Source of the DNA: Prunus persica | Taxonomy: Eukaryota; Streptophyta; Magnoliopsida; Rosales; Rosaceae | Assembly: GCF_000346465.2 (NCBI RefSeq) | Contig: NC_034014.1 | Location: forward strand, 18,363,956-18,427,955 | Reading direction: 5' to 3' | Length of the DNA: 64,000 bases | Shown: positions 12,158 to 23,432 of the stretch, piece by piece | Layout: each line of letters starts with the position of its first letter | How positions within the stretch are numbered: the stretch's first letter is position 1 | Made by a program: the position numbers and the translations under genes | The notes under the pieces: model-generated | What the model was told of the DNA's origin: nothing | Seen by the model: the letters and a program-made list of their open reading frames with translations, nothing else | The model's database searches: none

Positions 12158-12639
12158 GCATTGGTTCTTCTTCTGACCCAATTGATTGTAATTTCTTCCA
12201 AATCTGAGGTCAAGACTTTTGTTGCATTCTTCAGGTTCTGCACTACAATTTCACACACACATACAAAAATATGAATTGGGTTGCATTTTTTAGTTTCACA
12301 TTTTGACTACCCACTGACAAGCTCGGGACTTGATTCGATCTTGTCCAATTTCTGTGAATTGTCTTTGATCTGTTCCTTTGTTCTGTGCCCAAATAGCCCA
12401 CTTTGTAGAAATGCAAGTGAGGAACAAGTGTTATCTGAATTGAATTGAGCTTCACTAGCTCACTTAAGTCAATGCTTCAGTTTTTCTTTTTTTCTTTTCC
12501 GGGAAAGATTTGTAGATTGGAAATTGGTTTGTGTGTAATCTGGTCTGCAATTGTGTTTGACAGGAGGCTGTGAGTTAGATCTGGAGAAGGGCAAGGTCTC
12601 TTCATTGATTTGTTCTTTGAATCTTGAAGAGTAGCAAAG

Positions 12640-15600
12640 CTGGCAACCACACTGGGTTGGAGGTTTGCTGCCAGCAATGGCAGCACCCTTGCCACTAATG
12701 ATCTGGTACTTTCCTTTGTCATTTTTGTTTCATTTCTTATATGGTTCTCTTTTTTTTTTTCTTCTTCTTTTCTCTTCCTTTTTTTTGTTCTTGAATCGTA
12801 ATTTGAGATTGTAGATTATAAATCCAGTTGAAAGAGTATAATTAAGAAACTGAAAGTTTCACGTGCCTCTTATGAATACTTGGGGGGACGCACTAGATCA
12901 CATTTATCCTGTTCTTGTTTCAATTTCCAATCTATAAGCCTCATTGTGCAGTAGGTTCGGTGTAAATTGTTAGTGTAGATAGACAATCTATGTTACGCTG
13001 AAATTAAGTGTTTCAGGGATGCATTTCTGGGAGTTTGGGAAAATTTAAATGTGTAATCGAATTGGTTGTTCAGACTTTGATGTTAAAATGCAACTCACAA
13101 TGGACCAAGTGATGAAAAAATTAAGAATAATATTAAGAAAAAGGAGAGGAGATGGATTCATTTTTTAGATAATATGAAAACTGATAATGGATTTTTGCTT
13201 TCATTCTTATGATTACAGGAAAGAAATGGTGATGCAAAAGTTCAAGATTCAGAGCCTCCAACACCACATTCTATTATAAAAATGGGTTCAAGGTGAGTTA
13301 AAATTTGTTTCTACAAATTCTTTGTGCTGTTTGGTAGAATTATTTTTGCCTGCATCTTGGAACTTGTTTGCCACTTGGTAATCATTAAGGCTCTTGTAGA
13401 TTATGCCGGTGGGCATTTTTCTTTCTGTGAGCAAGTGTCTGCTTGTCTACTCTCATGGAATTATGTTCTTATTTGGTGGTAATCTCCTTGCATACTTTAA
13501 TGCCTCTACTTGCTGTCTCACTCATACTGATACTCTTCATTCTGCCTTCAACTTGAAACTAGACATTGTCTTAATCCCAGGGTATCTTTATTTTCTTTTC
13601 CTTAATCTAAAAAAAACAAATATTTGATAGAGAACTTACTGAGCATATGCATTGTCAATGTTGACTAGAAACCATATTAAGTTTCACCAAAATCAAGTTG
13701 GGCTAAAGATTGTCAGTTTGAAATATTAAGTTTTACCATCAGTTATTTCCTCTGAGGTTAGGGGTTTACCTTTTCATGCTATGATTCGTATTAGGATGAT
13801 GTTGCCTTGTAATTCTGTTTTGTTGTTTTTTCTTGTTTTAGATGTAGACTAATTGATGTTTGTAGGGGACACCTTGTCCCCTGTGTTGTATTTTCTTTTA
13901 GTTATATATGCTATGTTTCTTATAATCATAATATAAAAAAAGGATAATTCTGCCTAAATTATCTGCTGTTCTAAATTTCTGACAGGGATCGTAGTAGCAT
14001 GGAGGATGCAGATGGGACATTGGCAAGTGTTGCTCAATGCATTGAGCAGCTGCGTCAAAGTTCCTCATCTGTACAAGAGAAGGAATATTCGTTGAAGCAG
14101 TTGCTTGAGCTTATTGATACTCGTGAAAATGCTTTCAGTGCTGTTGGATCTCACTCTCAAGCAGTTCCAGTACTTGTTTCTCTTCTTCGATCAGGTTCAG
14201 TTGGAGTTAAGATACAAGCTGCTACTGTTTTAGGCTCTCTCTGTAAGGAGAATGAACTAAGGGTGAAGGTCTTGCTTGGAGGATGCATTCCACCATTGCT
14301 TGGTCTACTCAGGTCCAGCTCGGCAGAAGGGCAAATTGCAGCTGCAAAAACAATCTATGCTGTTTCTCAAGGTGGTGCTAGGGATCATGTTGGATCAAAA
14401 ATATTTTCAACTGAAGGAGTTGTGCCAGTGCTTTGGGAGCAGCTGCAAAAAGGGATCAAGACTGGTAGCTTGGTTGATAGCTTGTTGACTGGAGCATTAA
14501 AGAACCTATCCAGCAGCACGGAGGGATTCTGGACTGCAACCTTTCAAGCTGGAGGAGTGGATGCACTTGTGAAGTTGCTTTCGACTGGACAGCCAAACAC
14601 TCAAGCTAACGTATGCTTTCTTCTGGCATGTATGATGATGGAAGATGCATCTGTTTGTTCTAAGGTGCTGGCTTCAGAGGCTACAAAGCAACTTCTCAAG
14701 CTTTTGGGGTCTGGCAATGAAGCTTGTGTTAGAGCAGAAGCAGCAGGTGCTTTAAAATCTCTTTCTTCCCAGTGCAAAGAAGCAAGGCGGGAAATAGCTA
14801 ATTTCAATGGTATTCCTGTGTTGATAAATGCTACAATAGCCCCTTCAAAAGAATTCATGCAGGGTGAGTATGCCCAAGCGTTGCAGGAGAATGCTATGTG
14901 TGCTTTAGCAAATATTTCTGGTGGTTTGTCATATGTGATCTCAAGCCTTGGTCAAAGCCTTGAATCTTGCTCTTCACCTGCCCAAATTGCTGATACATTA
15001 GGGGCTTTAGCTTCAGCTCTGATGATATATGATAGTACAGCAGAATCTAATAGAGCATCAGATCCTGTGGTTATTGAGCAGACTTTGGTTTCACAATTCA
15101 AACCTCGTTTACCATTTCTTGTTCAGGAAAGAACCATAGAGGCCCTTGCAAGTTTGTATGGGAATTCCGTACTCTCAACTAAACTCTCAAATTCAGAAGC
15201 AAAACGTTTGCTTGTTGGTTTGATCACAATGGCTACAAATGAAGTTCAGGATGAGCTCATGAGAGCTCTTCTTACACTTTGCAATAGTGAAGAAAGTCTC
15301 TGGCGTGCGCTTCAAGGCCGTGAAGGGGTTCAGCTGTTGATATCACTTCTTGGGCTTTCATCAGAACAGCAGCAAGAATGTGCAGTTGCACTGCTTTGCC
15401 TGCTTTCTAATGAGAATGACGAAAGTAAATGGGCTATTACTGCTGCTGGTGGCATACCTCCACTGGTTCAGATTCTAGAGACGGGATCTGCAAAAGCCAA
15501 GGAAGATTCAGCATCAATCCTTAGGAACCTATGCAATCACAGTGAAGATATACGTGCCTGTGTCGAAAGTGCTGATGCTGTTCCTGCATTATTATGGCTT

Positions 15601-18600
15601 CTGAAGAATGGAAGCCCAAACGGAAAAGAAATTGCAGCGAAGACTTTAAATCATTTAATCCATAAATCTGATACAGCAACCATCAGCCAACTTACTGCAT
15701 TATTAACCAGTGATCTACCTGAATCTAAAGTGTATGTCTTGGATGCTCTGAAAAGTATGCTGTCGGTGGTCCCCCTCAATGATATATCACGTGAAGGTAG
15801 TGCTGCTAATGATGCAATTGAGACAATGATAAAAATTTTGAGCTCAACTAAAGAAGAGACTCAAGCCAAGTCTGCATCAGCTTTAGCTGGAATCTTTGAA
15901 TCTAGGAAGGACTTGCGTGAAAGTAGCATTGCTGTTAAAACTCTTTGGTCAGCCATTAAGTTGATTAGTGTTGAATCTGTAAGTATCCTTGCAGAGGCCT
16001 CACGTTGCCTTGCAGCAATATTTCTTTCGATTAAAGAGAACCGGGATGTGGCTGCTGTTGCTCGAGATGTATTATCTCCGTTAGTTGTGCTTGCTAACTC
16101 TTCAGTTCTGGAAGTTGCAGAACTAGCAACATGTGCTTTGGCTAATCTTATTTTGGATAGTGAAGTTTCAGAGAAAGCAGTTGCTGAAGAAATCATTTTC
16201 CCAGCTACTAGAGTTTTGCGTGAAGGCTCGGTATCTGGAAAGACCCATGCAGCAGCAGCAATTGCTCGCCTGCTCCATTCTCGTCAAATTGATTATGCTT
16301 TAACCGATTGTGTCAATCGTGCTGGAACCGTTCTTGCACTAGTTTCTTTTCTAGAATCTGTTCATGCATCTGTTGCCACATCAGAGGCACTCGAGGCACT
16401 TGCTATTCTGTCCAGGTCAGAAGGAGCTACTGGAGAAACAAGACCTGCATGGGCGGTTTTAGCTGAATTCCCGAAAAGCATAACCCCAATAGTTTTATCC
16501 ATTGCTGATGCAGCACCCTTGTTGCAGGATAAAGCTATTGAAATATTATCCCGACTCTGCAGAGATCAGCCTGATGTATTGGGGGACACAGTTGCTACTG
16601 CCTCTGGATGTATATCATCAATCACTAAAAGGGTGATCAATTCAACTAAATCAAAGGTTAAAATTGGAGGAGCTGCACTCCTTATTTGTGCTGCAAAAGT
16701 TAGTCATCAGAGGGTTACGGAAGATCTTAGCGAATCAAACTTATGTACCCATCTCATTCAATCTCTTGTTGCAATGCTTACTTCTTTGGGAAACCCAGGG
16801 GATGATGACAATGACTCCATTAGCATTTATAGGCGTAGTAAAGAAGAAACAAAGAATGATGAATCTAATTCAAGCACAGGAGTTATTTATGGTGTTAATT
16901 TAGTTATGTGGCTTCTGTCTGTTCTCGCCTGTCATGATGAAAGGTGCAAAATTGTGATTATGGAGGCTGGGGCGGTGGAAGTTCTCACAGACAGGATCTC
17001 AAATTGTTTTTCACACTACTCTCAGGTAGCTCTGTTATTCCGCTTTATGTTTTCATTCAATAAGGAAGAAGATCGAGATACATTTTAACAATTCTGAATT
17101 TCTATATAAACTGATCCAGAATATAAATTTATTGTTCTCTATCCATCAAATATTGGGTTTATAGTCTAATCATCTAACCTGGTATGGTCCTTTGTGTAAT
17201 TTATGCAGATTGAGTTTAAAGAAGATAGTAGCATATGGATTTATACTTTGCTGCTGGCAATCTTATTTCAAAATAGAGATATTATACGAGCACACGCAAC
17301 CATGAAATCTATACCAGTACTTGCAAACTGGTTGAGGTCAGAGGAGTTGACCACCAGATATTTTGCTGCACAGGCAATGGCCAGCCTAGTCTGTAATGGT
17401 AGCAGGGGTACTCTTTTATCTGTTGCAAATTCTGGAGCAGCAGGCGGGCTCATTTCCCTACTTGGCTGTGCTGATGTTGATATAAGTGATCTTTTGCAGT
17501 TGTCAGAAGAGTTTGGTTTAGTGCGTTATCCTGAGCAAGTTGCTCTTGAGAGGTTGTTCAGAGTTGAAGACATAAGAGTTGGTGCTACTTCTAGAAAAGC
17601 AATACCTGCACTTGTTGATCTTCTCAAACCAATTCCAGATCGTCCTGGAGCACCATTTTTAGCACTTGGGCTTCTGACTCAACTTGCAAAGGACTGTCCG
17701 TCAAATAAGATTGTAATGGTAGAATCAGGAGCTTTGGAAGCACTGACTAGGTATCTCTCACTTGGTCCTCAAGATGCAACTGAGGAAGCTGCTACAGATC
17801 TGTTAGGTATACTATTTGGCAGTGCTGAGATAAGGAGACATGACTCTTCATTTGGTGCTGTCAGTCAACTTGTGGCAGTTTTACGGTTGGGTGGAAGAGC
17901 TTCCAGGTATAGTGCTGCTAAAGCATTGGAAAGCTTATTTTCTGCTGATCATATAAGGAATGCAGAAAGTGCTCGGCAAGCCGTTCAACCCTTGGTGGAG
18001 ATTCTTAATACTGGTTCTGAGAGGGAGCAGCATGCTGCAATTGCTGCGTTGGTGAGGTTGCTGAGTGAAAATCCATCAAGGGCCTTAGCAGTTGCAGATG
18101 TTGAAATGAATGCAGTAGATGTTCTTTGCAAGATTCTTTCATCAAATTGCTCAATGGAGCTGAAAGGGGATGCTGCCGAGTTGTGTTGTGTTCTGTTTGG
18201 AAATACAAGAATCAGGTCGACAATGGCTGCAGCTCGATGTGTGGAGCCTCTGGTGTCTCTTCTTGTTACTGAGTTCAGTCCTGCGCAGCATTCAGTTGTC
18301 CGAGCGTTGGATAAACTTGTTGATGATGAGCAACTTGCAGAGCTTGTTGCTGCTCATGGTGCAGTTATTCCTCTTGTTGGCCTCCTCTATGGTAAGAATT
18401 ACTTGCTCCATGAAGCTATTTCCAGAGCCCTTGTGAAGTTAGGGAAAGACAGGCCTGCTTGTAAGATGGAAATGGTGAAAGCTGGAGTGATTGAGAGCAT
18501 ACTTGACATCCTCCATGAGGCACCCGATTTTCTCTGTGCTGCTTTTGCAGAACTGCTCCGAATATTGACCAACAATGCAAGCATTGCTAAGGGACCGTCT

Positions 18601-21259
18601 GCTTCAAAAGTTGTTGAGCCCCTTTTTATGCTGCTAACAAGACCAGAATTTGGACCTGATGGGCAGCATAGTGCACTACAGGTTCTTGTCAACATTTTGG
18701 AGCATCCACAGTGTCGTTCTGACTATAGCTTGACATCCCACCAAGCTATTGAACCAATTATCCCCCTGCTTGATTCTCCTGCTCCTGCAGTACAACAGTT
18801 GGCTGCTGAGCTTCTATCACATTTACTCTTTGAAGAACAACTTCAAAAGGATTCAGTGACTCAGCAAGTGATTGGTCCTCTCATACGGGTTCTTGGCTCT
18901 GGTATACACATATTGCAGCAGAGAGCTGTGAAGGCCCTTGTTAGTATTGCGCTAATATGGCCAAATGAAATAGCTAAAGAGGGTGGTGTCACTGAACTGT
19001 CCAAGGTGATATTGCAATCAGATCCATCTCTTCCTCATGCTTTGTGGGAATCGGCTGCTTCCGTTTTATCAAGTATTCTGCAGTTTAGTTCTGAATTTTA
19101 TTTGGAAGTGCCTGTTGCTGTGTTGGTAAGGTTGCTTCGTTCTGGCTCAGAAAGCACAGTAGTTGGTGCATTGAATGCTCTTCTGGTACTGGAAAGTGAT
19201 GATGCAACCAGCGCAGAAGCAATGGCTGAAAGTGGTGCTTTAGAGGCTCTTTTGGAACTTCTCAGATCTCATCAGTGTGAGGAAACTGCTGCAAGGCTGT
19301 TGGAAGTATTGTTGAACAATGTGAAGATCAGAGAAACTAAGGCTACCAAGTCTGCCATAGTACCATTGTCTCAGTACCTCTTGGATCCACAAACCCAAGC
19401 CCAACAAGCGAGGTTGCTAGCAACTCTAGCTCTTGGTGATCTCTTCCAGAATGAAGGCCTTGCTCGAAGTGCTGACGCTGTATCTGCTTGTCGTGCACTA
19501 GTAAATGTGCTTGAAGACCAACCTACTGAAGAAATGAAAGTTGTAGCGATATGTGCTTTGCAAAACCTTGTGATGTACAGTCGGTCCAATAAAAGAGCCG
19601 TTGCTGAGGCTGGTGGTGTTCAGGTTGTGTTGGATCTGATTGGTTCAAGTGATCCAGAAACGTCCATTCAGGCTGCAATGTTTGTTAAACTTCTCTTTTC
19701 AAATAATACCATTCAAGAGTATGCTTCTAGTGAGACAGTAAGGGCCATTACTGGTAAGTTCTCTTTTTAAATGGTGATATACAATGTCTGAGATAGTAGA
19801 ACCCCTAGGTCGATCATCACTGAAGCCGATTTCTTTTTCCATTTTTAAAAAAGAATCTAATAAGATTTTTGTCGTGTCATAGCTGCTATCGAAAAGGATT
19901 TATGGGCAACTGGAACTGTGAATGAGGAGTATCTGAAGGCTCTGAATTCTCTTTTTAGCAATTTCCCACGTCTTAGAGCCACAGAACCTGCAACGCTAAG
20001 CATTCCTCATCTTGTTACATCCCTCAAGACAGGGTCAGAGGCAACTCAAGAAGCTGCCTTGGATGCACTCTTTCTTCTTAGGCAAGCCTGGTCAGCATGC
20101 CCCGCGGAAGTTTCTAGGGCTCAGTCAATTGCTGCAGCTGATGCGATTCCCTTGCTGCAATACTTAATTCAGTCCGGCCCACCTCGGTTTCAGGAGAAGA
20201 CAGAATTTTTGTTACAATGTTTGCCAGGGACATTGGTCGTCATAATCAAACGTGGAAATAATATGAAGCAGTCAGTGGGAAACCCTAGTGTTTATTGCAA
20301 GATTACACTAGGCAACACTCCACCTAAGCAAACTAAGGTAAAATGCCTTAAATGTGCTTTCTGCTACCTTTTCTTTCCTATTCTTAAGAGATTTGAATAT
20401 TCTTTTGGATAATTTCTTCTGAATTCATCATTCATTTGAGTGCCACATAGAACGCTTGATTATGTCATCATGAATGCAAGACTGCAGCCAGTCTTTACAA
20501 TGTGTATTCAAGAAAAAATTAAGTTTATTTTATTTATTCTTAGAATTAGAACTTGGGGATTTAATAAGATAAGTAGTTTTCGTTCATCAATTTTTCCTGG
20601 TTCTTAATTTGAATAGTCTTCGTGATTGGTTGAGGATTAGGATCTTGGTTGAATTTGTGGGTCATGTACTGTATATTAAACATAGTATCTTCTGCAATTA
20701 TTGCAAGAACAACAGAATTATTGAAATTATGTGGATAGGTTATGTTTACTGGAAACATTTTGATTGTATTTTTTTGGAGATAGTTATGCACATTGTGTCT
20801 CTTCTGTGTCTGCAGTGATATTTGGCCTGACATCGGTATTAACTTCTCACCATGAATTTCTGAACTTTTCAGGTTGTTTCAACTGGCCCTAATCCAGAAT
20901 GGGATGAAACCTTTTCGTGGTCCTTTGAGAGTCCCCCGAAAGGCCAGAAGCTCCACATATCTTGCAAGAACAAGAGCAAAATGGGAAAGGTAAGTGAACA
21001 AAGAAATGGCCAACATAGACACTTTTCTTTAGAATAACAGGATATATTTTCTCAGCTGATCCTTTATTCTTGTTCTACCTAGTAACTGGTAACCAATTAT
21101 CTTTTGATATATTGACAGAGTTCATTCGGAAAAGTTACCATCCAGATTGATCGGGTAGTAATGCTGGGAGCCGTTGCCGGTGAGTACACTCTGTTGCCAG
21201 AAAGCAAAAGTGGGCCCTCACGGAATTTAGAAATAGAGTTCCAGTGGTCTAACAAGTAA
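12640..21259 (+). CDS. CSI1: Cellulose synthase interactive protein CSI1/POM2 orthologue
   Basis: CSI1 links plasma-membrane cellulose synthase complexes to cortical microtubules. Exons: coding part of 12564-12705, then 13219-13292, 13986-17025, 17209-19753, 19883-20337, 20873-20989 and 21119-21259 (TAA). Reading from CTG 12640 gives about 2145 residues, matching the roughly 2150 of Arabidopsis CSI1; from the first in-frame ATG (13282, [14 protein letters not shown]) it is about 2102. The protein is almost entirely armadillo repeats (e.g. [40 protein letters not shown]). It ends in a C2 domain ([45 protein letters not shown]-like final strand). The coding 43 codons before the ATG match the family N terminus ([19 protein letters not shown]) but lack an ATG. 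The gene-level call is firm; the start is not. Confidence 0.95.
12677..12705 (+). promoter_or_regulatory. Out-of-frame ATG (uORF) overlapping the CSI1 N-terminal region
   Basis: The first ATG of this exon, at 12677, is out of frame with CSI1. After splicing to 13219 it reads about 29 codons and ends at TAA near the end of that exon. It would compete with initiation at CTG 12640 or ATG 13282. Confidence 0.5.
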
Positions 21260-22209
21260 CAACCCCATATGGAGTTTTTGTTATTCTTCTGAAAATTGAA
21301 TTATTAGAGGAAAACTTTTTCAAAAAGGGATTCATTTTTTTCTTCTTTCTTTTCATTCTGGATTATTTGTCATGTCAATGTACATAATATCCCAAAGATT
21401 TTGATTTTTGCCAACAGTCCAGTAAGTAGTCATTTGTGAATGTATTCTTTTATGACCTGTGGGAAAGATGTAACTTTCTTGTGTGCTTTGTCAATGTTAG
21501 AGGAATAATGAAATTGTTTATGGGTTTTGGGCTAGTTCATATGTTAATGTAGTATTTGATGGATAATAAGAAGTAATGATTAATGATTTGTTCACTTTAT
21601 CTTCTTGTATTTTCCTCCATCTCGACAAAGGACTAAGGTCCAAGTATTATGTGTTAAAGATTATTTCTGTTTGTGGATCCACATGGAATGGAAGTTTCAT
21701 AAGGAAAGATTATGATAAGGGAATGGTTCGATTTCTTTCCTTCAATGTAATAATAAAAAAATAATAAAAATTGGGCTGAAGGCTAAACCAACAAGACGGG
21801 GCAAGCCTAACAAAAAAATACCATCTAAGCTTCCTCTCTCTCTCTGTGGTTTAAATTATATTAAAGTAGAATATTGTTTGTATAAAAAAAAAATTTATAT
21901 CATAATATCATCTAAACTGGCTACTCACAATCACAACGAGGAAGCTTCAAAAACTTAGAGCCCCAAATCTAAGAAATGACCAAAATTTGGCAGCTCCATT
22001 GATATAAAGTCTGTATTTCAAAATTATTATTCTCCCTTATGACATACAAGTTATTTATGGAGAGTTTCAAATAACCATGTGAGCCATATTAGCTGCAATT
22101 TCAGTTTGTAAAAGTCATCTTCGTAACTCTTTATATTTGTACATTTTTGCGAAGTGATTAAAGCTTGAGTTCTGAAGTACATTGATTCAAGGATTGAATC
22201 TCTGCAAGG

Positions 22210-22350
22210 GAGAAAAACTTAGTTACAACGGGGATATTACTGTTTTGCTATTTCTAACCAATAATACTATTTCATGTGAAAGTGTTATCACGCTGTTATA
22301 GCGTTATTGGCAAGGAATAGCAAATATAGTATTATCCTCATGGAAGTCTT
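22210..22350. mobile_element. MITE-like element related to the one at 9.2 kb
   Basis: Shared blocks with 9160-9290: AAAAACTTA, GGGGATATTACTGTTTTG and TCTAACCAAT on the left, and GTATTATCCTCAT near the right end. The hairpin is weaker than in the 9.2-kb copy. Confidence 0.45.
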
Positions 22351-22422
22351 TCTCCTTGCAAAGGGTTTATAAACAAGTTAAAAACATTTTTGTCCCTGCA
22401 TCGTCCTAAGTTCGTTCCCCCT

Positions 22423-22890
22423 AGGGCTGACAATGAGTCGTGTCGTGTCGGGTTCATGTCGTGTCAAGATTATATACGTGTTAGGAATGCTCAACCCAAA
22501 CCCGACCTGTTTAATAAATATGTCACACGGGTTGACCCATTAAGTTCTCGTGCGGGTTTCTGGTCATGTCGGGTTGACTCGCTAAGTGGTAGCAATTAAA
22601 ATATATTAAAAAAATTAGAATAAATTAGAATAAACAAATAAACAAATAAACGGGTTAGTGGGTTGGCGGGTTACATGGGTATTTTAGTGGATTGATGGGT
22701 TACATAGGTATTTTAGTGGGTTAATAGGTATTTTAGCGAGTTGATGGGTTGACCAGAAACTCACTCGTTTATTAAACGAGTCATGACGGGTTGATATGAG
22801 AATGACTCGAATTTTAATCGTGCGGGTTGAATCCGCTAAATTCTCATGCAAATTTTGAGTCGTATAATGAGTTGTGCCCGAAATGGCCCC
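22423..22890. mobile_element. Putative non-autonomous hAT-like element with CGTGTCG/GGGTTGAC repeats
   Basis: It begins AGGGCTGACAATGAGTCGTG and is full of short CGTGTCGGGTT, ACGGGTTGACCC and GGTATTTTAGTGGGTT repeats, in both orientations. It ends near TGCCCGAAATGGCCCC. The layout resembles widespread plant elements whose termini read GGGCTGGCAA...CGTGTCGTGTC. No TSD was confirmed and no ORF is plausible. Confidence 0.4.
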
Positions 22891-23340
22891 TTCTCATCAT
22901 ATAACTACTCTGAGCATCCCTAAGCCACCTAAACTAAAAATCTCTTGCCCTTCTAACAGAAAAAAAGTCACATCTTTCCTATATTTTCTGAATCTGAAGA
23001 GGAAAACAAACTCCAAATAAATAAGTACATATTAAATTGTAAAATCAAAAAAGAAAACAAAAAGAGCATGGAGGAGGAGCCAGCGGTCCCAGCCCAGGTG
23101 TCAGACACACAGCGTCACCTCCAATCAAAGCACGTCGTTTTCTGTGACACTGCGAGTCTGCGACACGTAAACACCTCCTCACCTCTCACTTTAATTAACA
23201 AATTAACAAATTAATTAATTAACTAAATAATCATAATTAATTATCCTTTTTTAATTTATTAATTAGCTTCGCATTCCCATAGGCCATAGCTGTGCGTCTT
23301 CCTCGTCCTCTTCCCCTCCACTTTACCTTTCACTCCATTT

Positions 23341-23343
<3 letters not shown>

Positions 23344-23376
<33 letters not shown>
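23344..23376 (+). repeat. (CT)n microsatellite in protease leader
   Basis: A CT run of about 33 bp lies about 57 bp before the ATG at 23433, matching the CT-rich leaders of MIC60 and CSI1. Confidence 0.95.
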
Positions 23377-23381
<5 letters not shown>

Positions 23382-23432
23382 TCCTCTCTCTTCCTTCAGA
23401 TCTCAAGCTGAGGTTTCTCTCTTGGAGTCGCC

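Larger units (their letters stand above)
21260..23432. other. Intergenic region between CSI1 and the aspartic protease
   Basis: The CSI1 3' UTR is followed by repeat-derived sequence: a SINE-tail-like stretch near 21770-21890, the MITE relative at 22210-22350 and a CGTGTCG/CGGGTTGAC-rich hAT-like element at 22423-22890. The last 400 bp before the protease gene are AT-rich (AATTAATTAATTAAC near 23200) and hold CACGTCG and CACGTAA motifs. No clear TATA box. Confidence 0.55.

Noticed and set aside
17026..17208. Possible break of CSI1 into two genes at the in-frame stop after 17025
   Set aside because: A GT donor at 17026 and an AG acceptor at 17208 join the halves in correct phase, and the joined protein follows CSI1 order throughout.
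14276..19589. Several 60-110-codon frames on both strands within CSI1
   Set aside because: All lie inside the long ARM-repeat exons in other frames and have no independent support.
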